64,000 nt of DNA from Suicoccus acidiformans (GCF_003546865.1 NZ_CP023434.1:248001-312000); one strand, 5' to 3'. Counted from the first letter of the stretch, positions 27,732-35,645 are shown. The notes: a model not told the origin generated them from the letters alone. Numbers and translations are program-made.

Positions 27732-27947
27732 ATGTTTAGATATTATCTTCTGTTGAGCGATGACGAATTTAACCGAGTTCTTGTTAAGAAAAATATAGAA
27801 ACAAGAGAAGAAAAATATTTTAACCCAACTAATAACAACTGGGAGGCTATAGGAATTATGATCCGATATTTTTGGCCTGATTCAGATACTTATGATATGT
27901 ATGAAGAACTTACTGAAGAAGAAGCAATGGAAATAGTTTCAATGTAA
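27732..27947 (+). CDS. putative immunity protein of the orphan cassette
   Basis: 71 aa, acidic (MFRYYLLLSDDEFNR ... YEELTEEEAMEIVSM). GGGGAGG lies at the end of the preceding domain and the ATG comes one base after its stop, an arrangement typical of toxin-immunity pairs. No recognised family. It ends two bases before a terminator. Confidence 0.55.
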   Translation: MFRYYLLLSDDEFNRVLVKKNIETREEKYFNPTNNNWEAIGIMIRYFWPDSDTYDMYEELTEEEAMEIVSM

Positions 27948-27949
27948 TA

Positions 27950-27985
27950 AGCACTTACTCAGCTATGAGAGAGTGCTATTTTTAT
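27950..27985 (+). terminator. terminator closing cassette 2
   Basis: AGCACTTACTC pairs with GAGAGAGTGCT (one wobble, one mismatch), followed by ATTTTTAT; equivalent to 26647-26680. Confidence 0.75.
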
Positions 27986-28008
27986 GCCTTAAATTAGGAG
28001 GTGAGGAA

Positions 28009-28140
28009 ATGGTTTGGGCTTATCATCTTTATGTGGATGACCAACGGCATTTTTGTTTAGTTGGCGAGCTTGATCCGATGATACGTCTTTATGTATCACC
28101 CGAAAAAGTTTGCAGAGTTGAGTCCCTCTTTAAAAAGTAG
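28009..28140 (+). CDS. 43-aa truncated copy of the 50-aa phage protein
   Basis: Identical to the protein at 26706 for almost its whole length, but AAGCAG became AAGTAG, giving an early stop. The ribosome binding site AGGAGGTGAG is retained. Confidence 0.55.
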   Translation: MVWAYHLYVDDQRHFCLVGELDPMIRLYVSPEKVCRVESLFKK

Positions 28141-28203
28141 AAAGGTGGTGACAGGCCTTGAAGGCTGTATCTCGGTGCTACTAACGTGAAAGTGGGGGAT
28201 TTA

Positions 28204-28260
28204 ATGGACGGGCGTTTATTAGATGAATTAAAAGAGTACGTAAAGCACTCGAAAACATAG
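28204..28260 (+). pseudogene. frameshifted copy of the 60-aa phage protein
   Basis: Begins MDGRLLDEL like the gene at 26901. One base is missing in the A-run (GAATTAAAAG against GAATTTAAAAAAG), so it ends after 18 codons, and 15 bases later it is replaced by IS30 sequence. Confidence 0.6.
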
Positions 28261-28275
28261 CTAAAGCTCCTGAGA

Positions 28276-29252
28276 ATGCCAAAGCGGCAAAGGCGAAGAA
28301 AAAACCAACAAAGAGATTTATGAATCTTTAGGTATCTCAAAAGCCACCTTCTGCTGTGAGCGTAAGCGAGGACTAGTCGATGTTGTAAGATCTGACCTGG
28401 AGCCTTACAAAATGTATTCAGCCGACGTTGCACAGGATGACTATGATTTTGAAGCCGTGAGAAAAGGCCCTAATCCAAAAATCGGAAAAATCATAAAGCA
28501 GCTAACTTCATTGAGGACTTAATCGCTAACGAATCCTACTCACCCTATGCGGCAAGCGTTGCCCTCAGGAACGAGGAGAGTCTGGGGTCACTCTCTCCTT
28601 TAAAACTATCTACAACTACATTGAGAGAGGGTTCTTCGCCTCTTTAACTAGAAAGATCTGTCTCGTAAAGGTAAAAGCAGTAGGAGACAGTATAAGGGTG
28701 TACGAAGAACGAAAAGAGACCCCTTGGCTAAATCTATTCGTGATAGGCCTGAGGCTGCTAATAACCGAAGTGAGTTAGGTCATTGGGAAATGGACTGCAT
28801 GGAATCCGGTAAAAAACATCGGTCCACTTTACTAACGATGGTAGATCGCCGTTCCAGACGAACGATTCTCCTAAAGCTTTCTTCTCAAACTCAAAGTGCG
28901 GTTATCAAGGCTTTAGATAATCTTGAGAACAACTTAGGCCCTGAGAAGTTTAAGAAGACATTTAAAACAATTACCGTAGATAACGGCAGTGAATTTTTAA
29001 ACTGGAAAGAAATGGAGACATCCTCTTTTGATAAAGATGAAAAGCGCTGCCGAATCTACTTCTGTGATGCCTATAGCGCCTATCAGAGAGGCACTAATGA
29101 ACAAATCAACGGCCAGATACGTCGTCACATTCCAAAAGGATCATTACACCAAAGCTCAAATTAAAAGCATTGAGGAATGGATTAACACTTATCCTAGAGG
29201 AATTCACGTCGGCCATTCTGCCTTGGACATTTGGTTAGCTGAAGCCGCATAG
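28276..29252 (+). pseudogene. IS30-family transposase, copy 2
   Basis: Frameshifts occur in the N-terminal half. The middle is cleaner than in copy 1: SELGHWEMDCMESGKKHRST, TITVDNGSEFLNW and YQRGTNEQINGQIRR retain the DDE residues. A deletion and frameshift near 29140 then moves the C-terminus KAQIKSIEEWINTYP to another frame. Not functional. Confidence 0.85.
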
Positions 29253-29394
29253 CCGGCGCCCTTGACAACGAGCCTCCTTCGGCATGGTTAAAGAGGGCAA
29301 GGTTTATGGGAATAATCCCATAAACCCCGGGCCCACCTCGCTATTCGCAAGTATCATGCCTCAGCTCAGTGTCAAGGGAGGCTTCGCTGCCGGC
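29252..29394. other. nested inverted-repeat tail of IS30 copy 2
   Basis: Same 143-nt layout as 22619-22761. The second stem, CCCTTGACA with TGTCAAGGG, is perfect here where copy 1 has a mismatch. GGCATGGT pairs with ATCATGCC through a G-U. One inner stem (CTCGC / GCAAG) is weakened. Confidence 0.7.
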
Positions 29395-29487
29395 AAGCAC
29401 ATGATTTACATTGCGTTTATAGCTTAGATGACCTAGGTAGAAAATGAGTCTCACTTTAACTTGCAATTAGCGATAGTGTAGAAATTT

Positions 29488-29916
29488 CTAACTTAAATTG
29501 ACAATCTCAATTTTTTCTTCTTGTGTTTTCTTCTGGCCTTTCATTGTATACACCTCGGGTTTAGGAACAACGTCCTTAGTTTCTTCCCCTTTAGTATACT
29601 TGGTTAGACAGTTTCTTACAGTGCTGTGGGAAGGTATATTGTATTTTAGAGCAAGTTGTCTGATAGGTTCTTGATAATCAAGATACTCTTCAACAACAGC
29701 TAACTTGAAGTCATGACTGTAATGATTATTGGAGGTCTTAGTTGGGATGCCAGAATAGCCATGGCTTCTATATTTAGTGACGTAATTAGAAAACGTTCGC
29801 TTGGATAAAAGTAGTCCATATTCTTCCCTCAACGTTCTATAGGATATACCGTCCTCTATATACAAACGAATATATTTCTCTAGTTCACTATCTGAATGTT
29901 TCCTGCTTGAACGCAT
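29488..29916 (-). pseudogene. IS3/IS150-type OrfA, C-terminus and OrfB lost
   Basis: Two HTH units: HSDSELEKYIRLYIEDGISYRTLREEYG and HDFKLAVVEEYLDYQEPIRQLALKYNIPSHSTVRNCLTKY. It stops after KKTQEEKIEIVN, where the next helix should begin, at the join with the IS30 right end. OrfB with the DDE domain is missing. Confidence 0.75.
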
Positions 29917-29920
29917 AAAA

Positions 29921-29970
29921 CTCCCCCTTAAGTAGATTTACTTTTTTAAGTGTCTACTTTAGGGGGAGCA
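29921..29970. repeat. surviving terminal region of the IS3-type element
   Basis: Read leftward from 29970 it begins TGCTCCCCCTAAAGTAGACA. An internal inverted copy, CTCCCCCTTAAGTAGA, lies at about 29923-29938, next to the OrfA start. TG-initiated ends fit IS3-family elements. Confidence 0.5.
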
Positions 29971-29999
29971 TATCAAGGCGGTGGTGTGGGGTTTTCTTT

Positions 30000-30491
30000 T
30001 TATAAATCGTTTAAGTCTAATTCGATGGCGTAATCATAGCCACTCTCAAACGAGAAAAACTCTTTGATTTCAAGCAACAATGGCTTGTTTAGATCTTCTA
30101 TGCCAATAGTAGTTTGTGCATCCGTCACTTTTCCGCCTGGTTTGACGTTCTTTTGTCCTGTTTCAAGATTCAGTCCTTCAACGTAACCAACGGTTGATGT
30201 TTCCACTCCATCTTGATACCCAGTTAAACTATAAGACATGAAAGGTATCATTTCTTTGTCTGAAACATTTTCCCAATCGTATGTAATAATCAATACTGGA
30301 TTACCTTCATAGTCATTACCAAGTTCAAAGTCAGTAAATGTTATTTTGTAATCTCCAATTTCCATCACTTCATCTAATTCGATTTTCTTACCATCTTCAA
30401 TTTCTACCGCAAATATTTCATTAGTGTAAGTTACAATTGGCGTAAGGACTAGTCCTGCTGTTAACATCGTTCCAGCTAAAATCTTTTTCAT
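30000..30491 (-). CDS. secreted DUF5067-like protein (phage moron)
   Basis: 163 aa with a signal peptide (KKILAGTMLTAGLVLTP, no lipobox Cys) and an immunoglobulin-like beta domain: MEIGDYKITFTDFELGNDYEGNPVLIITYDWENVSD matches the DUF5067/DUF4352 pattern. Such genes are common lysogenic-conversion cargo next to repressors of Lactobacillales phages. Two bases downstream of the membrane-protein gene, same strand. Confidence 0.7.
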   Translation of the reverse strand: MKKILAGTMLTAGLVLTPIVTYTNEIFAVEIEDGKKIELDEVMEIGDYKITFTDFELGNDYEGNPVLIITYDWENVSDKEMIPFMSYSLTGYQDGVETSTVGYVEGLNLETGQKNVKPGGKVTDAQTTIGIEDLNKPLLLEIKEFFSFESGYDYAIELDLNDL

Positions 30492-30492
30492 G

Positions 30493-30843
30493 TTACACTC
30501 CTTTATTTTGCTTTCGTGTTCCTATAATAAAGACAATTCCGAAAATAATTCCTAGCCATCCCCATACGATGAGGTCTGAATATGTTCCTGCGTTCGGCAG
30601 TGCTAAGATTCCTCCAACAATATAAAATACTCCAGCTACATGACCAGCCATACCGCCAGTGCGTCCAACGATTCCCAAAATTCCTGAAACTAGATAGCAT
30701 ATAGCGAGTAACATACCAGCGCTACCGCTTATTTCACCATTATCCATTAAAGTGTTCCCAAGACCAGCAATACTAGACTGAAACATAATGAATACGGCCA
30801 ATATAATGCTAATAATGCCTATAACTAATTTAGTTGTCCTCAT
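30493..30843 (-). CDS. four-helix membrane protein next to repressor
   Basis: 116 aa with four hydrophobic segments (~5-25, ~40-60, ~66-84, ~89-108) and a short basic tail. Similar small membrane proteins often accompany phage repressors and may affect superinfection, but no function can be read. The start overlaps the repressor stop, so it is co-expressed in the lysogen. Confidence 0.65.
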   Translation of the reverse strand: MRTTKLVIGIISIILAVFIMFQSSIAGLGNTLMDNGEISGSAGMLLAICYLVSGILGIVGRTGGMAGHVAGVFYIVGGILALPNAGTYSDLIVWGWLGIIFGIVFIIGTRKQNKGV

Positions 30844-31523
30844 AATAACACCCTCCCTAAAATTGTTACTTGATTATGGCTAAATTTCATATCATCATAT
30901 AAATCATTTTCAGATTTCAAAACAACCGTATCACCGTCTAAATAAACCCTTTTACACGTCACACCCTCATTTTCAATCCTCACGATAGCAACCTCACCTT
31001 GTTTCACGGTTGGTTGATGCCTTATGTATACCTTCGCACCGTTTTCAATAAGCGGAATCATCGAATCACCAACCACCGTAACCAACTCATCCGCTCCTTT
31101 GGGTACGATTGAATCTGGTTTAACTTCGTATGCATCTCCATCATCCACATATCTAGCAGAACCTGCTGCTGTTGACCGGCCATATATAATTGAAGGGCTA
31201 TTTATTTCATTGGTTGATTTTTGTTCTTCCAATTGATACTCCGTATAATTGTAAACTTTAACTTGACGAGGTTGTTCCAATTGTTCGTATATTCCGAACA
31301 ATTCATCATACATGAAGTTCATATCTTCTTGGCCATCACTAATAATATCTGATTTTTTGACACCAAATATACTTGACATTTTTTCTATATTATCCATTAA
31401 GGGTTTGTTTCTTCCTAACTCCCAAGCGGATACAGCAGTTGGCGCTACACCTAATTTTTCCGCCAGCTCTTTTTGGGTTAGTTTAGACTTCTTTCGATGA
31501 TATTTGATGTTTTCCGATAGCAA
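30840..31523 (-). CDS. CI-like phage repressor (HTH + S24 peptidase)
   Basis: 227 aa from a TTG start at 31523 with GGGAGG nine bases before; the open frame extends further upstream without support. HTH ~13-33 (LTQKELAEKLGVAPTAVSAW). The C-terminal LexA-type self-cleaving domain has a cleavage site at A-G in TAAGSARY, the nucleophile Ser in VVGDSMIPLIENG and the base Lys in GVTCKRVYL. All elements of an SOS-inducible repressor are intact although the prophage is not. It drives the leftward moron genes. Confidence 0.9.
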   Translation of the reverse strand: MLSENIKYHRKKSKLTQKELAEKLGVAPTAVSAWELGRNKPLMDNIEKMSSIFGVKKSDIISDGQEDMNFMYDELFGIYEQLEQPRQVKVYNYTEYQLEEQKSTNEINSPSIIYGRSTAAGSARYVDDGDAYEVKPDSIVPKGADELVTVVGDSMIPLIENGAKVYIRHQPTVKQGEVAIVRIENEGVTCKRVYLDGDTVVLKSENDLYDDMKFSHNQVTILGRVLL

Positions 31524-31562
31524 GACTACACCTCCCAACTTACGGTCATTATATACAAAACT

Positions 31563-31623
31563 ACACTTGAAGTAAAGTTTTTTGAAAACAAGACAAGAAT
31601 AGTTGACGCTACACTTGGAGTGT
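31563..31623. promoter_or_regulatory. repressor operators between cI and cro
   Basis: ACACTTGAAGTAA (31563-31575) and ACACTTGGAGTGT (31611-31623) share an ACACT-N3-AGTGT dyad. The second overlaps a probable rightward cro promoter, TTGACG at 31603 and CATTAT at 31626 with a 17-base spacer. A third, ACACTTCAAGTGT, lies at 31857-31869 at the end of cro. Confidence 0.6.
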
Positions 31624-31662
31624 ATCATTATGTAGTTACACAGAAGGAAAGGAGTTGAAGAT

Positions 31663-31877
31663 ATGCGGATGACACTTGAATCGGCTCGTATCAATAAAGG
31701 TATGAAGCAATCTGAGATGGCCGAAGCCTTAAGCGTTAGCAGAGCTACATATAACGCTTTGAATTGTTAAAGCGACCTATGAGAGTAGACTAAGCTTTTA
31801 AGTTTAGCAAAATAACTGGTGTCCCAATAGACAACCTTATTTCTTCAAAGAAGAACACACTTCAAGTGTAGTCAATG
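31663..31877 (+). pseudogene. Cro-like HTH protein, frameshifted
   Basis: AGGAAAGGAG lies before the ATG. MTLESARINKGMKQSEMAEALSVSRATYNALN is the start of a Cro/CI helix-turn-helix, then a stop at 31768-31770. The continuation KFSKITGVPIDNLISSKKN appears in another frame and ends at 31877. Loss of Cro would lock the island in the repressed state. Confidence 0.7.
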
Positions 31878-32059
31878 AATAAGTTAACTGATTTTAAATA
31901 AGCCAGCCGTGCTTTTTAAGCATACAGAAAAAAGACAAAGCTAATTTCACTCACCACATATAAGGTATCGGCACGGGCAATTAGCCTTAGTGGGTGTTAG
32001 CCTTATGGCTAATACACTCAAGTGTTTATGGTAGAATATTGCTAAGTAAGGAGGCTGAT

Positions 32060-32443
32060 ATGATGCGAATTGAAGACATTGGGCTTTGGGTTGAAGATTT
32101 AGATAAGATGCGTGCATTCTATGAAACTTATTTTGGTGCAAGGGCGAATGATTTATATCATAATCCTCAGAAAGTCTTTAAGTCTTACTTTTTAACCTTT
32201 GTTGATGATGCGTATTTGGAACTGATGACCTGGGGTGATATTGCTGAGCGGCATGAAAATGCTTTTGGTTGTGCACACTTAGCTTATGTAGTTGGGGATG
32301 AGGCCGATGTGGATGTTCTAATGGGGCGACTGCGTGAAGCAGGCTATGCGGTAGTGGGTGAACCGCGACGTATAGGGGACGGTTGCTATGAGTCAGTTGT
32401 GTTAGATACTGAAGGCAATCAGATTGAAATTACAGCGGCATAA
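32060..32443 (+). CDS. VOC-family (glyoxalase/dioxygenase fold) protein
   Basis: 127 aa, single VOC module: IGLWVEDLDKMRAFYETYFGA, FKSYFLTFVDDAYLELM, CAHLAYVVGDE, VVLDTEGNQIEI. The His that usually opens the metal site is Asp here (RIEDIGLWV), while the later H and terminal E are kept. Substrate unknown. AAGGAGG lies five bases before ATG 32060 (ATG 32063 possible). The promoter region carries TTAGCC-TTAT-GGCTAA (31997-32012), ACACTCAAGTGT (32014-32025) and a -10-like TAGAAT at 32032. Confidence 0.8.
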   Translation: MMRIEDIGLWVEDLDKMRAFYETYFGARANDLYHNPQKVFKSYFLTFVDDAYLELMTWGDIAERHENAFGCAHLAYVVGDEADVDVLMGRLREAGYAVVGEPRRIGDGCYESVVLDTEGNQIEITAA

Positions 32444-32561
32444 GAATTAGGCACAGGTCTCAAGGAGGCGTGTGTCTTTTAGGCTAGTGGGTCTTACGTG
32501 ATTGAAGAATCGTGCTATACTAGGTAGAGATATGATTAGATAATGATTGGAGGGAATATTT

Positions 32562-34349
32562 GTGGCTTATTTAGGGAATTTGTTTATTCTGATGATGGAA
32601 AGGGTCGGCATGATTGTCTTTCTGGCGGTCGTACTTGTGCAAATACCTTACTTTCGGAAATTATTTGTTAATCAGGCTGAGCGCAATAATCCTGTTAATA
32701 TCAGTATGTTAGTGCTATTATTTGGAATATTTGCGGTTGTATCTAACTTAACGGGAATTGTCATTGATGTAACTGGTAATCAATCGAGTCAAATTCTAAC
32801 AACGATTTCTCCGACAGCTTCTATTGCCAACACGCGTTCGATGATTATTGGGGTATCAGGTATGGTCGGGGGGCCAATTGTCGGCACGCTTGTAGGCTTG
32901 ATTGCTGGCGTTCACCGGGTCTATCAAGGGGGTGGGGGCGGTTTATTTTATATCATCTCTTCTCCTTTGATAGGGTGGTTAGCAGCCTATTTAAGTCAGC
33001 GGAGTTACCGATTGGGTAAATTGGTATTGCCACGTGAAGGAGCATTGATTGCTTTGATTTTGGAAGGAGTCCAGTTGGCTTTTATTGGTCTGTTCTCTTC
33101 TCAAGGTTGGCGTTTGGTGCAACTGATTGGTTTGCCGATGTTGACATTGAATGCAGTGGGAACTTTTATCTTTCTTTGGGTTATTGACTCAACTTTAAAT
33201 CGAGAGGAGCAAGCCCGGGCTATTCAAACACATGATGTGCTTGGGTTAACTAGGCAGACCTTACCTTTCTTAAGAGAAGGCTTAACCATGGAGCAAGCCA
33301 GTCAGGTGGCAGAATTAATTCAAGCATATACGAAAGCAAGCGCTGTAAGTTTGACGAACCGTACGCAAATTCTGGCCTTTGTCGGTGAAGGTAGTGATCA
33401 TCATAAACCGACCCACGATTTAATTACGAACTTATCAAAGGAAGCGTTGGAAAAGGGTGAGATGCAAGTAGCCCGTTCGCGGGCTGAGATTGGTTGCTCA
33501 CATCCGAATTGTCCATTAGAAGCCGCAATTGTAATGCCACTTTTTGTTCAGGAGGAAGTGGTGGGTACTTTGAAGTTTTATTTCACCCAAGCGACGGATT
33601 TATCTTATGTAACCGAGGAGTTAGCAGAAGGTTTAGCTAGCATCTTCTCCATGCAAATGGCTTTAGGTCAAGCGGAAACCCAGACGAAATTATTGCAGGA
33701 GTCTGAAATAAAAGCTTTACAAGCCCAGATTAATCCGCATTTCTTCTATAATATGATTAACGTGATTGTAGCAATCATGCGCTTTGACCCTAATCGGGCA
33801 CGCAGTCTCCTTCTGGATTTGAGTGCGTATTTCCGACAGAATGTTCAATCGAGTCGTGAAACGTTAATTCCTCTGGAGGATGAGTTGAATCATTTGCAGA
33901 CTTATCTTAATTTAACCGAAGCGCGTTTTCCTGATCGTTATCAAGTCAATCTAGACATCGATCCACAGTTGGTCACAGCTTTGGTACCGGCTTTATCGAT
34001 TCAAGTACTTGTTGAGAATGCGATTAATCATGCATTTGGCCAGCAAGAAACGCCTCATCATGTTAAAGTTAAGGTTGAGCGGATTGAGTCCACGTCTGGC
34101 GATATGTTATCGGTAGAAGTTCAAGATAATGGTGAAGGGATTGTTGAACCGTTATTGAATCGTTTAGGCAAGGAGAGCGTCACATCGGAACATGGTACGG
34201 GCACCGCTTTGCATAATTTAGCGAAACGAATTCAGTTACTTTACGGGGATCAAGCTTCCTTTAAGGCTCAGAATTTGCTGGCAGGCGGGGCTTGCTTTAC
34301 CTTGAATTTTCCTCTTCGCCGCAAGCAAGAAACCGTAGAAGGAGTGTAA
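32562..34349 (+). CDS. lytS: LytS-type sensor histidine kinase
   Basis: 595 aa. N-terminal 5TM-Lyt receptor (~1-190, several hydrophobic helices), GAF-like domain (~225-365), His-kinase box LQAQINPHFFYNMINVIVAI with the phospho-acceptor His, and HATPase with VLVENAINHAF, DNGEG and GTGTALHNLAKR. The GTG start at 32562 is eight bases after GGAGGG. Paired with the LytTR regulator that follows; in staphylococci and bacilli LytSR senses membrane potential or pyruvate and activates lrgAB, which is downstream here. Confidence 0.93.
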   Translation: MAYLGNLFILMMERVGMIVFLAVVLVQIPYFRKLFVNQAERNNPVNISMLVLLFGIFAVVSNLTGIVIDVTGNQSSQILTTISPTASIANTRSMIIGVSGMVGGPIVGTLVGLIAGVHRVYQGGGGGLFYIISSPLIGWLAAYLSQRSYRLGKLVLPREGALIALILEGVQLAFIGLFSSQGWRLVQLIGLPMLTLNAVGTFIFLWVIDSTLNREEQARAIQTHDVLGLTRQTLPFLREGLTMEQASQVAELIQAYTKASAVSLTNRTQILAFVGEGSDHHKPTHDLITNLSKEALEKGEMQVARSRAEIGCSHPNCPLEAAIVMPLFVQEEVVGTLKFYFTQATDLSYVTEELAEGLASIFSMQMALGQAETQTKLLQESEIKALQAQINPHFFYNMINVIVAIMRFDPNRARSLLLDLSAYFRQNVQSSRETLIPLEDELNHLQTYLNLTEARFPDRYQVNLDIDPQLVTALVPALSIQVLVENAINHAFGQQETPHHVKVKVERIESTSGDMLSVEVQDNGEGIVEPLLNRLGKESVTSEHGTGTALHNLAKRIQLLYGDQASFKAQNLLAGGACFTLNFPLRRKQETVEGV

Positions 34350-34352
34350 AGA

Positions 34353-35075
34353 ATGAATGTACTGGTCGTAGATGACGAATTATATGCACGGCAAGAACTA
34401 GCCTACCTTGTTCAAGAGCATCCTCAAGTTAGTGAAGTGAGAATGGCTGAGTCTGTAACAGATGCCTTAATGGTGCTCTTGGATTTTGAGGTGGATGTCT
34501 TGTTCTTAGATATTCAATTAAAGGGAGAGACAGGCTTTGATTTAGCTGAGAAGCTCCAAGCTAAAGATTATTTGCCTTATCTGATTTTTGCCACAGCTTA
34601 TGATGATTATGCTCTGAAGGCCTTTCAAGTTGATGCCAGTGATTATGTGCTGAAGCCTTTTGACCAGGCGGACATTCACCGGGCACTTGATAAGGCGTAT
34701 CGTTCGCAAGCGACTCCTTCAACTGAAGGTCCGAGTCTAACCGACACGGGTTTATTAGCGGTTCCCGGTGATGAGCGGGTGTATATGATAAGTCCAGATG
34801 ATATTGTCCTATTAACCGTCGATGGTCATCAGCTACGTATGGAGACGGTCCAGCGAACATATGAATTCTCTGACTCTTTGGCGGCCTGGGAGCAGAAATT
34901 ACCTGAAGGGACTTTTATGAAGACGCATCGCAGTTTCTTGATTAATTTGCAGAAGGTACGTGAAGTTCAACCTTATTTCAATCAAACTTACCAAGTAACC
35001 ATGGCCAATGGTAGTAAAGTCCCTGTATCACGAACTTACACGAAGTTATTTAAACAGCGTCTCAATATTGAATAG
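34353..35075 (+). CDS. lytR: LytTR-family response regulator
   Basis: 240 aa. Receiver domain (VVDDELYARQEL; phospho-Asp in VDVLFLDIQLKG; K in YVLKPF) and C-terminal LytTR DNA-binding domain (~135-240, DIVLLTVDGHQLRMET, FMKTHRSFLINLQKV, VPVSRTYTKLF). Three bases after lytS. Expected to activate lrgAB. Confidence 0.93.
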   Translation: MNVLVVDDELYARQELAYLVQEHPQVSEVRMAESVTDALMVLLDFEVDVLFLDIQLKGETGFDLAEKLQAKDYLPYLIFATAYDDYALKAFQVDASDYVLKPFDQADIHRALDKAYRSQATPSTEGPSLTDTGLLAVPGDERVYMISPDDIVLLTVDGHQLRMETVQRTYEFSDSLAAWEQKLPEGTFMKTHRSFLINLQKVREVQPYFNQTYQVTMANGSKVPVSRTYTKLFKQRLNIE

Positions 35076-35081
35076 TAAGTC

Positions 35082-35109
35082 AGCCGATGATTTAAGTAAG
35101 TCATCGGCT
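35082..35109 (+). terminator. hairpin between lytR and lrgA
   Basis: Perfect 9-bp stem AGCCGATGA / TCATCGGCT with a 10-base loop, but only a weak T-tract follows. Terminator or attenuator allowing partial read-through into lrgAB. Confidence 0.5.
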
Positions 35110-35210
35110 AATCTCGTCATTTCATGAATAAAAGCGCTTTCTTTGTTGTTTTCATGCTATTCTATGACTGTAAAGAACAGCAAGTAAACAGTAAAGTAAA
35201 GGAGATATTT

Positions 35211-35630
35211 ATGATGCAAAAAGTAAGCAAAATTCTAGTGCAAATGGCCATTTTTTCAGGCGTATTATTCGTGAGTGCCGTGATTAGTAGCTTTCTACCC
35301 TTGCCAATACCAGCCTCCGTTATCGGTATCATACTTTTATTCCTAGCTTTACACACCGGAATAATCAAATTGGCTTGGGTTGAGGATTTAGGAGAAACAT
35401 TCATAGCCAATATTTCATTTCTCTTTGTACCTTCCAGTATTTCCTTGATTACATCCTTAGATATTATTAAAGGGCAAGAGCTTAAGATTCTTGGGTTGAT
35501 ATTCTTTTGGACTTTGGTGGCCATGGTCGCAGTGATGCTAATTGGTGACGGGATTCAATGGGGTAAAGCAATTCTTGCCAAACATGCTTCAGCAAGTGCT
35601 ACCCTAGGCCATGTATCAAATCGCGAGTAA
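35211..35630 (+). CDS. lrgA: LrgA/CidA holin-like membrane protein
   Basis: 139 aa with four hydrophobic helices; family motifs LPLPIPASVIGIILLFLAL and ISFLFVPSSISLI. The start was placed at ATG 35211 after AAAGGAGA; an upstream in-frame start lacks a ribosome binding site. LrgAB affects autolysis, and in several Firmicutes it imports or exports pyruvate and other small acids. Confidence 0.9.
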   Translation: MMQKVSKILVQMAIFSGVLFVSAVISSFLPLPIPASVIGIILLFLALHTGIIKLAWVEDLGETFIANISFLFVPSSISLITSLDIIKGQELKILGLIFFWTLVAMVAVMLIGDGIQWGKAILAKHASASATLGHVSNRE

Positions 35631-35645
35631 GGAAGGTGCATGAGA

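Larger units (their letters stand above)
27951..28276 (+). repeat. ~325-bp direct repeat, copy B
   Basis: Copy of 26649-26974 with scattered substitutions and at least one deleted base. Ends at TGAGA, where IS30 copy 2 begins without its left end. Confidence 0.85.
28276..29472 (+). mobile_element. IS30-type element, copy 2 (left end deleted)
   Basis: Corresponds to copy 1 from about GAGAATGCCAAAG onward; the left terminal repeat and transposase start are missing, and the junction lies in TGAGAA shared with the phage ORF. It includes a broken transposase and the structured tail. The right end is joined to a truncated IS3-type element. Confidence 0.8.
22915..31880. mobile_element. decayed prophage / genomic island at tRNA-Leu
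   Basis: It runs from the tRNA through integrase, portal, head protein, toxin-like cassettes, morons and the repressor/cro pair. No lysis, tail, terminase or replication genes remain. Three IS insertions and at least two large deletions are evident. I could not find a second copy of the tRNA 3' end, so the right boundary is only approximate (near the end of the cro fragment). Confidence 0.75.

Noticed and set aside
31880-32060. attR of the prophage (copy of the tRNA-Leu 3' end)
   Set aside because: No stretch matching the T-arm or acceptor sequence of the tRNA was found here or elsewhere in the window.
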